From Streptomyces flavofungini (GTDB lineage Bacteria; Actinomycetota; Actinomycetes; Streptomycetales; Streptomycetaceae), in NCBI RefSeq assembly GCF_014650815.1, contig NZ_BMVR01000001.1, forward strand, positions 310,001-374,000: a stretch of DNA of 64,000 bases, given 5' to 3'. The translations under genes were made by a program, and so were the position numbers. Of this stretch, positions 34,806 to 46,139 are shown piece by piece; within the stretch, counting starts at the first letter, position 1, and every line of letters begins with the position of its first letter. The notes below the pieces were generated by a model. It searched no databases. It was given only the letters and a program-made list of their open reading frames with translations, and was not told the origin of the DNA.

Positions 34806-35687
34806 TCAAGCCTTGGGCAGGACCTGAATGTCCAACTCGATGGTGATGCTGGCGCCGACTGCCGCGATCCCCCGGGCGAGCATCGTCTGCCACGTGATGG
34901 TGAAGTCGTCGCGGTGCAGCTCGGTCGTCGCCCGGCACGCGGCCCGCGTCTCGCCCTCAAGCCCGTGCCCGACGCCCAGGTACTCCGTGTCCAGGGTGAC
35001 CGTCCGCGTCACACCGTGCAGCGACAGCGCACCGGTGATCGCCCAGCGCGTACCGCCCTTGTGCACGAACTTGTCGCTGTAGAACTCCATCGTCGGAAAC
35101 CGCGCCACGTCCAGGAAGTCGCCCGACCTCAGGTGGTCGTCGCGCATCTTGACGGCCGTGTCGATGGAGGACGCGTCGATCACGACATGCATCGCGGAGT
35201 CCTCCATCCGCTCGGCCAGCCGTATCGCCCCCGCGAACGTGTTGAACCGGCCGTGGATCCGCGCAAGACCGATGTGCCGCGCCGTGAACGCGATCGAGGA
35301 GTGCATCGGGTCGATGTCCCAGTCCCCGGACTCCGGCAGCCCCGGGAGCTGCGCGATCTGCAGCGTCACATCCCCCATCGACGCGTGCGCGCCCTCGCCC
35401 ACCGTGACGTTCGCCCGGTACGGCGTGAACCCCTCCGCCACCACCGCGAGCCGGTACTCCCCCGCCGGCACCGTCGCCACGAACGACCCGAACGGATCCG
35501 TCCCCCCGCCGACGATCTTGCGCCCCATGGAATCGCTGACCGACAGCTCCGCGTGCTGCACCGCCTCATTGACCGGATCGAGCACCCGGCAACTGAGCAC
35601 CCCCGCGCCGGTCGGCACCGTCACCGCCGACAGCGGCCCGGTCCGCCCGCCCCGGCTCAAACGGTTTCCCAGCCAACGGCCGAACAC
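34806..35687 (-). CDS. Two-domain protein: carboxypeptidase-regulatory-like domain plus YceI
   Basis: About 293 residues. The first half (VLSCRVLDPVNEAVQHAEL..GEYRLAVVAEGFTPYRANVTV) is a beta-sandwich of the carboxypeptidase-regulatory type. The second half is a YceI lipocalin-like domain beginning GDWDIDPMHSSIAFTARHIGLARIHGRF, with FPTMEFYSDKFV and SLHGVTRTVTLDTEYLG. YceI domains bind isoprenoids or other lipids. There is no obvious signal peptide. I chose the GTG at 35687; the frame continues to a TTG at 35723. Confidence 0.82.
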   Translation of the reverse strand: MFGRWLGNRLSRGGRTGPLSAVTVPTGAGVLSCRVLDPVNEAVQHAELSVSDSMGRKIVGGGTDPFGSFVATVPAGEYRLAVVAEGFTPYRANVTVGEGAHASMGDVTLQIAQLPGLPESGDWDIDPMHSSIAFTARHIGLARIHGRFNTFAGAIRLAERMEDSAMHVVIDASSIDTAVKMRDDHLRSGDFLDVARFPTMEFYSDKFVHKGGTRWAITGALSLHGVTRTVTLDTEYLGVGHGLEGETRAACRATTELHRDDFTITWQTMLARGIAAVGASITIELDIQVLPKA

Positions 35688-35957
35688 TGCGACACACCCC
35701 GCACGCCTTGACAACACCTGCAACGAATAGGCATTCGATCACCGTTGCGGCATTCGATGCAAACGCAACCACTTCAGCAAGAACATTGTGGAATTCCCCG
35801 GACCGCCCACACTGCCCCACTAACCCGAATTAACAGTTCCACCCCACTTCGCCTCCCCTCCCCTCCCCCCGGCCCCCGCCCCACCCCTTCGCCGCCCCAC
35901 CCCTTCGCTGCCTCTGCCCCCGACCCCCTCGGCCCCTCGGCCTCTCGGCCTCGCCCC

Positions 35958-38810
35958 TCACCTGCGCGTCGTCACCTCCAGCTCGGTCGCCTCGTCCCCG
36001 CCCGCACCCGAGCCCCGCCCCGGTGACTCCGCCCGCGCCCCGGTCCGTCCCCCGGTCACCGCGATGGCGCCGCTGGTGTCCGTCCGCAGCACCTGCGCGC
36101 CCCCGGCCCGCAGCGCCGCGACCGTCCTGGGCGAGGGGTGTCCGTACGGGTTGTCCTCGCCGCACGAGACCAACGCGAGCCGCGGTGCCGCCCGTCGCAA
36201 CAGCAACGGATCCTGGTACGCCGACCCGTGGTGCGCGACCTTCAGCACATCCACCCGCGGCAGCGCGGCGCCCGCCGAGGTGCGCAACAGGGCCCGCTGG
36301 GCTGGTGGTTCCAGGTCGCCGAGCAGGAGCAGGGTGAGTCCCGCGACCCGCGCCAACAAGGTGACGCTGGCATCGTTCGGCCCCTCCGGCCGCGCCCCAG
36401 GACCGGGCGGCGGCCAGAGCACCTGCCACTCCAGCGGCCCGGCACGTCTCCGCTCCCCGGCGACGGCCCGCGTCAGCGGAATCCCCCGCGCGGCCGCCTG
36501 CCCGCGCACGAACTCGGCCTGCCCCTGCGGCTCCTGGAACCCCGTCGTCTGGATCGCCCCCACCGACCTCCCCCGCAGCACCCCGGGCAGCCCCGCCACA
36601 TGATCCGCGTGAAAGTGCGTCAACAGCACCAACGGCACCCTCGTGATCCCGAGCGAGCGCAGACACCGGTCGACCAGCACGGGATCCGGCCCCGCGTCCA
36701 CGACCACCCCGGCGCCCCCGCCCGCCGCGAGCACCGTCGCGTCCCCCTGCCCCACATCGCACATCACCAGCCGCCACCCCTGCGGCGGCCAGCCCACGAT
36801 GACCCGGGTGAGGGGCGGAGGTTGAACCACCACCAACAGGAGCAGCAGCACGCATCCCACACTCAGCCACAGATGCCGGGCGAGCCTGCGGCAGGCCAGG
36901 ACGAGAGCCCCGGTCACGATCGCGAGCAGCAGTGCCCCGCTCCAACTGCCCGGCCAGTCGACCCCGTTCCCCGGCAGCGCCGCCCCCGTCCGAGCGATAC
37001 TCGCGATCCAGCCCACCGGCCAACTCGCACTCCACGCGAGCACCTTGGCCACTGGCATCGCCACGGGCGCCAGCGCCAGCGCCGCGAACCCCAGCACCGT
37101 GGCGGGCGCGACAGCGAACTCCGCGAGCAGGTTGCACGGCACCGCGACCAGACTCACCCGCGCCGCGAGCACCGCCACGACCGGCGCACATACCGCCTGC
37201 GCCGCCGCGGCAGCCGCCAACGCCTCGGCCAGTCGCCCTGGAACTCCTCGCCGCCGCATCGCCGCACTCCACCTCGGCGCCAGCGTCAGCAGCGCCCCCG
37301 TGGCCAGGACAGACAGCAGGAACCCGTAACTCCGCGACAACCACGGGTCGTACAGCACCAGCACCAGCACCGCCGCAGCCAGCGCGGGCAGCAGCGATCT
37401 GCGCCTACCCGTACCGATGGCCAGCAGCACGATCAGGCCGCAGGCCGCCGCCCGCAGCACACTCGGCTCCGGCCTGCACACGATGACGAACCCCAGCGTC
37501 AACCCGCCGCCCAGCAGCGCCGTCGTGCGCAGCGGGATGCCCAACCTCGGGGCGAGCCCGCGTCGTTCCGCACGGTGTGCCGTACCGGGCGGGCCGATGA
37601 GCAGCGCCAGGATGATCACGAGGTTCCCGCCGCTCACCGCCAACAGGTGAGTGAGGTCCGTCGCCCGGAAGGCCTGGTCCAGGTCCGGTGGCACCCGCGA
37701 GGTGTCCCCGATCACCAGCCCCGGCAGCAGCGCCCGGGCATCCGCCGGCAGCCCGTCCGTCGCCTCCCGCAGCCCCGCCCGCAGCTCCCCCGCGAACCGC
37801 TGCGTCGCCGACGGTGCCCCGATCACCTGCGGCGCCTGCCCCTCGGGCACCCGCAACACCGCCGCGATCCGCTCGCTGTCGGACCACGGTCCCGCGAGGC
37901 TCCCGCGCGCCCGCAGCCGCGTGGACGGCAAGAGGTCCAGCCACGGTGACCCGCGCGGCCGCACATCCGTGCCCTCGGGGCCTACGTCCTCCGGTGAGCC
38001 ACCGGCGCCGACCGGACCGCCTCGGCCGACGGCACCGTCCGGGCCGCGTGCGTCCTCCGGCCGCCAGGGCCCGCGCCCCGGGCCTTTGCCACTGCTCTCC
38101 CTCGGCTGCCTCGTCTCCCCTGCCTCCCTGGTATCCGTCCTCTCTTCGCGCACAATGACCAGCACCGGCGTTCGCGTCACACTCGTCGTGCCGTCGGCCT
38201 CTCTGACACGGACGACTTCCGCGTTCAGCACGATGGACGGCGGAGCCGTGCGGTCGCCGGTCACCCGGGGGCGGGTGCGGCGCGGGTCCGACGTCACCTC
38301 CACCTCCGCCGTCACCTCGGCGTACCGCTCAGCGAGCGCAGGCACTGGGCCGCGGTGCAGGTCCGCCCCGTGCAGCCCGGCGGAGGTGGCCGACGCCGCG
38401 GCGCACAGCAGCACGGCGGCCACACTCACCCGGCCCCATGTGAAGCGGCCCCCTCTCCGGGGCCGGTCATGCCCTCCCCCGATGTCTGCGCGCCCTGCCT
38501 GGGCTCGGCCACCCCCTCCTTGGCCCTGGGCCTGGGCACTCCCCGCGCGCGCCCGTCCGCCCCCGCACCCCCACGCGGTCCACACCACCAGGAGCGCTCC
38601 TGCCACCACTACGCAGACCACGACCGCGCCGATCACCACCCGGGGTGGGGCGTCCAAGGCGAGGGCCGCCGCGCCCCAGGCCGCGAGGGCGGGTGGGACC
38701 AGGCGAAGGTCGGCGGGACCCTCCTGGCGCGGGTCGGCAGGATCCTCCAGGCGTGGGTCGGGTCCGCTGGGACGGGGGTCGGGCCCGGGGGCGGGCGACC
38801 GGCGCCTCAT
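35958..38810 (-). CDS. comEC: ComEC/Rec2 family DNA-uptake channel-like protein
   Basis: About 950 residues, membrane protein. The N-terminal hydrophobic and soluble (OB-like, DUF4131) part is followed by the Competence domain with LLPGLVIGDTSRVPPDLDQ, FRATDLTHLLAVSGGNLVI and many helices. A C-terminal MBL domain follows with DVGQGDATVLA, VLLTHFHADHVAGL and VDVLKVAHHGSAYQ. In competent bacteria ComEC carries single-stranded DNA inward and the MBL domain may degrade the other strand. The ATG at 38810 opens MRRRSPAPGP with a Pro/Asp repeat. The frame upstream is an extension antisense to nothing known. Confidence 0.9.
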   Translation of the reverse strand: MRRRSPAPGPDPRPSGPDPRLEDPADPRQEGPADLRLVPPALAAWGAAALALDAPPRVVIGAVVVCVVVAGALLVVWTAWGCGGGRARAGSAQAQGQGGGGRAQAGRADIGGGHDRPRRGGRFTWGRVSVAAVLLCAAASATSAGLHGADLHRGPVPALAERYAEVTAEVEVTSDPRRTRPRVTGDRTAPPSIVLNAEVVRVREADGTTSVTRTPVLVIVREERTDTREAGETRQPRESSGKGPGRGPWRPEDARGPDGAVGRGGPVGAGGSPEDVGPEGTDVRPRGSPWLDLLPSTRLRARGSLAGPWSDSERIAAVLRVPEGQAPQVIGAPSATQRFAGELRAGLREATDGLPADARALLPGLVIGDTSRVPPDLDQAFRATDLTHLLAVSGGNLVIILALLIGPPGTAHRAERRGLAPRLGIPLRTTALLGGGLTLGFVIVCRPEPSVLRAAACGLIVLLAIGTGRRRSLLPALAAAVLVLVLYDPWLSRSYGFLLSVLATGALLTLAPRWSAAMRRRGVPGRLAEALAAAAAAQAVCAPVVAVLAARVSLVAVPCNLLAEFAVAPATVLGFAALALAPVAMPVAKVLAWSASWPVGWIASIARTGAALPGNGVDWPGSWSGALLLAIVTGALVLACRRLARHLWLSVGCVLLLLLVVVQPPPLTRVIVGWPPQGWRLVMCDVGQGDATVLAAGGGAGVVVDAGPDPVLVDRCLRSLGITRVPLVLLTHFHADHVAGLPGVLRGRSVGAIQTTGFQEPQGQAEFVRGQAAARGIPLTRAVAGERRRAGPLEWQVLWPPPGPGARPEGPNDASVTLLARVAGLTLLLLGDLEPPAQRALLRTSAGAALPRVDVLKVAHHGSAYQDPLLLRRAAPRLALVSCGEDNPYGHPSPRTVAALRAGGAQVLRTDTSGAIAVTGGRTGARAESPGRGSGAGGDEATELEVTTRR

Positions 38811-38929
38811 GAACGTCCCCGCGCCCCCCGTCCCCGCACCGCCCGTCCCCGTACCGCCCGTCCCCGTACCCCGCGTCCCCGCGCGACTCCTCGCCGTCCC
38901 GGCGCCCCCCGTCGCCGTCGCCGCGCCCC

Positions 38930-40408
38930 TCATGGCCGCACAAGATTCTGCAGATCGGCGAACCGCTTCTCGCCGATGCCGTTCACTTCCCGGAGCTCGT
39001 CCACCGAGCGGAATCCCCCGTGCTCCGTGCGGTAGTCGATGATGTGCTGCGCCAGGACCGGGCCCACTCCCGGCAAGGTGTCCAGTTGTTCGGCGGTGGC
39101 GGTGTTGAGCCCCACGGGTCCGGCCGCCGCACCGGCGCCCCCTGCCGGTCCGGCCGCTGTGGCCCCAGCCGTCGGGCCCGGGCCGGAGCCCGGTGGGGCA
39201 GCTGCCGCGGAGCCTGGTTCCGGTGGCGCGGGGCCGCCCACCACGATCTGCTCGCCGTCGATGAGGAGCCGGGCGCGGTTGAGTCCGTCCGTCTTGGTGC
39301 CGGGGCGGACCCCGCCCGCCGCCCGCAATGCGTCGGCCACGCGGGAGCCTCCCGGCAGCCGCTGTACGCCAGGGCTGCGGACCTTGCCCCTGACATCCAC
39401 GACGACGGCCGCCGCGCCCGCGCCGCTCCCCGCTCCGGTGGTGTCGCCTGCCGCGTCCGCCGGGAGTTCCCCGTCGGGTGCGGGTGGCGTCCCGGGCGAC
39501 GGGGATGGTCCCGGCTCCCCGCCCGGCCCTGCCGCCTCGCCCACCACGTCCGGCGGCTGGACCGGTTGTGTCCGCCCGGTCCAGAAGTGCTGCGCCGCGA
39601 AGACCGCGGCCACGATCAGGACCAGGCCGAGCGCGACGACGCTCCGCCGCTCCATGCCGCACCGCAACCGCAGCCAGAGCGGCAACCGCTCCCGTACGGC
39701 AAGCCCGGCCCGCGCCCGCCACGACGACTCCCCTCGGGCATCGGCCCTGGAATCTTCGTCAGCCGCGCGCTCCGTGACCCCTGCGCCCGCCGCAGCCACC
39801 CTGCCCGAAGCACCCGCCGCGCCCCACCTTCCTGCGGGGCTCTCCCGACCCACCAGGCCCGAGTCCCCCAGCCCGGGGCCAGGCAAATCCGAGTCCGCCA
39901 AGTACGGGCCCAGGTCAGGGTCCGCCGAGCCAGCCAGACCTGCCGGGTCCACCGGGTCCACCGGGTCCACCGGGTCCACCGGGTCCACCGGGTCCACCGG
40001 GTAAACGAAACCCCCGTCACCCCCAACTTCCCCAGCCCACCGAGGAGTTCGCCGCACCCCCTGCTCCGGAGGCAAAGGCGACGTAGGAGCCCGCCCCCAC
40101 CCGCCTCCCCGTACACCCGGCTCAGCGAAAAGCGCCTCGGCCCGCAGCCGCATCGCCTCCGCCGCCGCGCGCCTGCGCCGGGCCCGTCGCCGAGCATGGC
40201 GGCGCGTCATGTGTCCCACGGCCACGCGGTGTTCCCGCGTGCGGCCGTCCGATCCCGGCGCCCGGCCGGAACCACCATTCGCCGACCCCACCGAACCGCC
40301 GCTCGACGAGCCGACGGAGCCGCCGCTCACCAGGCCGACCGGCGGACCGCCGTCCGCCGAGCCCGCCCGACCACCACTCACCGCGTCTGAACCTGATCGA
40401 AGTGCCAT
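38930..40408 (-). CDS. comEA: ComEA-like protein with SLBB and helix-hairpin-helix domains
   Basis: 492 residues, longer than typical ComEA because of a long acidic/proline N-terminus. Residues about 130-155 are a VDP repeat from six or seven 9-bp units. A single TM is at about 256-275 (VVALGLVLIVAAVFAAQHFW), placing the C-terminus outside. Then come a SLBB domain (VVDVRGKVRSPGVQRLPGGS) and a helix-hairpin-helix (NTATAEQLDTLPGVGPVLAQ; REVNGIGEKRFADL). In competence systems ComEA binds incoming dsDNA. It lies upstream of comEC, the usual order. Confidence 0.9.
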   Translation of the reverse strand: MALRSGSDAVSGGRAGSADGGPPVGLVSGGSVGSSSGGSVGSANGGSGRAPGSDGRTREHRVAVGHMTRRHARRRARRRRAAAEAMRLRAEALFAEPGVRGGGWGRAPTSPLPPEQGVRRTPRWAGEVGGDGGFVYPVDPVDPVDPVDPVDPVDPAGLAGSADPDLGPYLADSDLPGPGLGDSGLVGRESPAGRWGAAGASGRVAAAGAGVTERAADEDSRADARGESSWRARAGLAVRERLPLWLRLRCGMERRSVVALGLVLIVAAVFAAQHFWTGRTQPVQPPDVVGEAAGPGGEPGPSPSPGTPPAPDGELPADAAGDTTGAGSGAGAAAVVVDVRGKVRSPGVQRLPGGSRVADALRAAGGVRPGTKTDGLNRARLLIDGEQIVVGGPAPPEPGSAAAAPPGSGPGPTAGATAAGPAGGAGAAAGPVGLNTATAEQLDTLPGVGPVLAQHIIDYRTEHGGFRSVDELREVNGIGEKRFADLQNLVRP

Positions 40409-40580
40409 GCCGAAAACGCTAGGCACCGCAGCGGAAAGCTGTTGATCTTGCTCAACTTCCGGGGATTACCCGGCAGTTGTGGATAACTCCGTCACCCGCA
40501 CGAGCGAACCTCGCCCGCGCAGAGGGGAGACCAGACCCCACCTCAGCGCAGAGACAACACATCAGCGCAGAGACCACGCC

Positions 40581-41426
40581 TCACCGAGGCGAGACCACGG
40601 CCCCCAGCAGTCCGGGCCCCGTGTGCGCCCCGATCACCGCCCCCACCTCGCTGACGTGGAGTTCGGCGAGGCCCGGGACGCGGTCGCGGAGGCGGTCCGC
40701 GAGGGTTGCCGCGCGCTCGGAGGCCGCGAGGTGGTGCACGGCGATGTCCACGTCGTGTGTCCCGGCCCGCTCGACCACGATCTCCTCCAGGCGGGCGATC
40801 GCCTTGGACGCCGTGCGGACCTTCTCCAGCATCTCGATGCGGCCGTCGTCCAGGGACAGCAGCGGCTTCACGGCGAGCGCGGAGCCCAGGAGTGCCTGGG
40901 CCGCGCCGATGCGGCCGCCGCGGCGCAGATAGTCGAGGGTGTCGACGTAGAAGAACGCGGACGTGCCCGCGGCCCGCTTCTCCGCGGCGGACACCGCCTC
41001 GTCCATCGTGCCACCCGACTCGGCGGTCTCGGCGGCGGCGAGGGCGCAGAAGCCGAGGGCCATCGCGACCATGCCGGTGTCGACGACGCGGACCGGCACG
41101 GGTGCCTCGCGGGCGGCGAGGACGGCGGCGTCGTACGTTCCGGAGAATTCGGCCGACAGGTGGAGCGAGACGATGCCCGTGGCGCCTGCCTCCGCGACCT
41201 TGCGGTAGGTCTGGGCGAAGACCTCGGGGCTGGGGCGCGAGGTGGTCACGGGGTGGCGTTTCTGCAGTGCCAGCGCGAGCGAGCGGGCCGAGATCTCGGT
41301 GCCCTCTTCGAGTGCCTGGTTGCCGAGTACGACCGTCAACGGCACCGCGGTGATGTCGTGCCGCTCCATCGTCCGCTGCGGCAAGTAGGCCGTTGAATCG
41401 GTGACGATCGCGACATGGCGGGACAT
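40581..41426 (-). CDS. DegV family fatty-acid-binding protein
   Basis: 281 residues. N-terminal IVTDSTAYLPQRTMERHDITAVPLTV and the TSRPSPEVFAQTYRK segment are the DegV signature; KPLLSLDDGRIE and RVRTASKAI match the second domain. DegV/FakB-type proteins bind fatty acids, sometimes for fatty-acid kinase. The ATG at 41426 opens MSRHVAIVT. It is near comEA/comEC only by gene order. Three CAGCGCAGAGAC-type direct repeats lie in the 170 bases beyond its stop. Confidence 0.93.
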   Translation of the reverse strand: MSRHVAIVTDSTAYLPQRTMERHDITAVPLTVVLGNQALEEGTEISARSLALALQKRHPVTTSRPSPEVFAQTYRKVAEAGATGIVSLHLSAEFSGTYDAAVLAAREAPVPVRVVDTGMVAMALGFCALAAAETAESGGTMDEAVSAAEKRAAGTSAFFYVDTLDYLRRGGRIGAAQALLGSALAVKPLLSLDDGRIEMLEKVRTASKAIARLEEIVVERAGTHDVDIAVHHLAASERAATLADRLRDRVPGLAELHVSEVGAVIGAHTGPGLLGAVVSPR

Positions 41427-41559
41427 GAGCTGGAGATTACCCGCAGGAACCCTGGTGCGGCAGCCCGACCCCTGCACGCGGGCGCCCGGGGCGACGTGGG
41501 CCGACAGGGCTTCGGGCACGCGTGGGCCGGGTCGTGGCCGCGGCGGAGGGTCGTGCCGG

Positions 41560-42333
41560 TCAGGTGGTGCTCTCGGGCTTGGGCTTCTTCTGCCAGGGGT
41601 ACGTCGGCTGCGGCGTCGGCGGGGTGATGGCGGCGGGCCTGGTCGGCTCCTGGGCCGTGTGGTCGGCTGTCTGGGGGCGCGACGGCTTGTTCAGGTCGGC
41701 GGCGGAGCCGGACGCGGTCTTCGCCTGATCGGGCTTCGGGGTCGCCGCCGGGTCGGACCAGGAGGTGAGGGGCTGGTCGTCGGACGGTCCGGCCGTCCAG
41801 TGCCGCAGCGCGCCCGCCTCCATGTCGATCTGCTGGCTGAGCAGATCCAGGTCGTCGTCCGCGAACTTGTGGGCGCGGTCGCGGGCCGCCCAGCGGAGTG
41901 AGTCGGCGGCCTTGACGATCTGCTCGGTGCGCTCCTTGAGGGCGGGCAGGCGCTGGCTGAGCTCGATCCGGTCGGGCTCCCGCTCCAAGCGCTTGAGGTC
42001 GTCATCCAGCTCATGGCCGTGGGCGCTCAGGCGTTGGAAGAGCGTCAGGGACTCGTGCAGCGAGGAGTCCTCGGCCACGCCCGCGCGCAGCGAGTCCTGG
42101 GTGGCCCGCATCGACGTGCGCAGCCGCAGCCGCAGCTGGGCCAGCTCGCCGACGGCGCCGGGCTGCGCGATGGTCCGGGCCCGCAGGGTGGTGTCCTCCA
42201 CTGTGCGGCGGGCCTGCGTGATCGTGCGGTCCATGCCGCGGCGGGCCGCTCCGACCACCTTGACCGTCGCATACGCTCCCACCGCCAGGAACAGCACGAA
42301 GAGCAGCGCGACCACTGCGATCACGGCTTCCAC
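41560..42333 (-). CDS. Single-pass membrane protein with coiled-coil cytoplasmic domain
   Basis: 257 residues from a GTG with AAGGAG seven bases upstream. A single TM (AVIAVVALLFVLFLAVGAYATV) at the very start is followed by charged helices with heptads (LAQLRLRLRTSMRATQDSL; HELDDDLKRLEREPDRIEL). A disordered Pro/Thr tail (PTPQPTYPWQKKPKPESTT) follows. No enzyme motif is visible. A conserved actinobacterial type of unknown role; a structural or scaffolding part at the membrane is my inference. Confidence 0.78.
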   Translation of the reverse strand: MEAVIAVVALLFVLFLAVGAYATVKVVGAARRGMDRTITQARRTVEDTTLRARTIAQPGAVGELAQLRLRLRTSMRATQDSLRAGVAEDSSLHESLTLFQRLSAHGHELDDDLKRLEREPDRIELSQRLPALKERTEQIVKAADSLRWAARDRAHKFADDDLDLLSQQIDMEAGALRHWTAGPSDDQPLTSWSDPAATPKPDQAKTASGSAADLNKPSRPQTADHTAQEPTRPAAITPPTPQPTYPWQKKPKPESTT

Positions 42334-42609
42334 GATGCTTCTCCTTCGGCCCGGCGAATCGGTTTGCGGCGGTTCGGGGTGGTGCGGGATGGTGCGAGGG
42401 GTGCTGCGGGATGGTGCGAAGCAGTGTCGGCGGAGCCAGTCTCTCCGCCTTCTCCACGGTAAACGCAGCAGGCCTCCCGAGGGTTCCAGCGGAACCCCCA
42501 AGCTGCCCGTAGGGGACTACCCCGATGCGCTGCGCCCGACCCGTAGTTGACCGGCCGCCCTCGGTTCACGACCGCCGGCCCCCGACCGCCCCGGCCAGCC
42601 GCAACGGAA

Positions 42610-42639
42610 AGCGGCGGAGCCCCCTAGGGCCCCGCCGCT
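42610..42639 (-). terminator. Hairpin after leuS
   Basis: AGCGGCGG pairs with CCGCCGCT, with a partly paired GC-rich interior and TTTCC following on the minus strand, about 160 bases past the leuS stop. The 466-base stretch 42334-42799 otherwise holds only CCGAGCAGCCGGGTCGATC-type degenerate repeats (about 42650-42720) and no gene that I can support. Confidence 0.55.
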
Positions 42640-42799
42640 CGCGGTCCGCGCCCGGCCGATCAGCCCAGCCGAGCAGCCGGGTCGATCAACCCGGCCCGTC
42701 CGCACCGGGCCGAGCAGCCCGGCCGGTCGCGCCGACCGGACCATGAAGGCCCGGTCACGCTGGCCCGACCACGCCACCCGGGTCGGTCCGAATCGCCCC

Positions 42800-45724
<2,925 letters not shown>

Positions 45725-45775
45725 GGTCCTCAAAGCTCCATCGATCGTCTCTGCCTGCGGAAATGGCCGGACGGC

Positions 45776-45805
45776 CAAATAAAAATGCCCCTCGCACAGG
45801 AGGGG
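45776..45805 (-). terminator. U-tract terminator in leuS leader
   Basis: On the minus strand CCCCTC, loop CTGTGC, GAGGGG is followed by CATTTTTATTT, the only clear U-tract terminator in the leader region. It lies 52 bases before the leuS ATG. Premature termination here is the likely off state of the attenuator. Confidence 0.7.
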
Positions 45806-45807
45806 AC

Positions 45808-45860
45808 GCCGCGCCGATTCCGACCGCGCTCACTGGGCGGTCGGGACTGATCAGCGCGGC
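45808..45860 (-). promoter_or_regulatory. Alternative leader structure in leuS 5' region
   Basis: Two elements are visible. A hairpin CCGACCGC / GCGGTCGG (45837-45844 with 45820-45827) is enclosed by an 11-bp helix between 45850-45860 and 45808-45818 (one G-U pair). The outer helix overlaps the last three codons and stop of the leader ORF, so a ribosome on the Leu codons would prevent it. How it interacts with the adjacent terminator is not resolved from sequence alone. Confidence 0.6.
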
Positions 45861-45889
45861 CCGCTAAGCAGAAGGCGTACGGCACGCAT
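45851..45889 (-). CDS. leuS leader peptide (MRAVRLLLSGPR)
   Basis: A 12-codon ORF upstream of leuS with three adjacent Leu codons, CTT CTG CTT. CTT is rare in this genome type, so the pair would make translation highly sensitive to leucyl-tRNA. A TACCCT sequence (minus strand 45901-45896) fits a -10 box that would start the transcript near the ATG, so translation may be leaderless; no ribosome site is visible. Too short to find by ordinary gene calling. Confidence 0.65.
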   Translation of the reverse strand: MRAVRLLLSGPR

Positions 45890-46139
45890 GGCGTCAGGGT
45901 ACCGCAGCGCTTCGGAGCCGGGCCACGCGCTTTGTCCGTATCCCCCGGAGAGCCGTGGTACCTCCCCGGAGGGCCCGGGAACCCCACCCCTGGCCAAGGG
46001 TTACTCCGCGTACCGACCACTATCGGGGCAACGCCAAGATCGAGTCGCGCTTTGATAACAACGCAATAACTCAAACCACGTACCCATCGGTATGGCTCGA
46101 CTTAGCATGCGGCGACCGGACCATTTCGGAGTCGCCCCC

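Noticed and set aside
38811-39722. A 300-residue N-terminal extension of ComEC
   Set aside because: It covers comEA in another frame and is Gly/Arg/Thr-rich shadow.
45725-46090. A T-box riboswitch for leuS
   Set aside because: No T-box core motif or specifier-loop/terminator layout was found; the Leu-rich mini-ORF explains the leader better.
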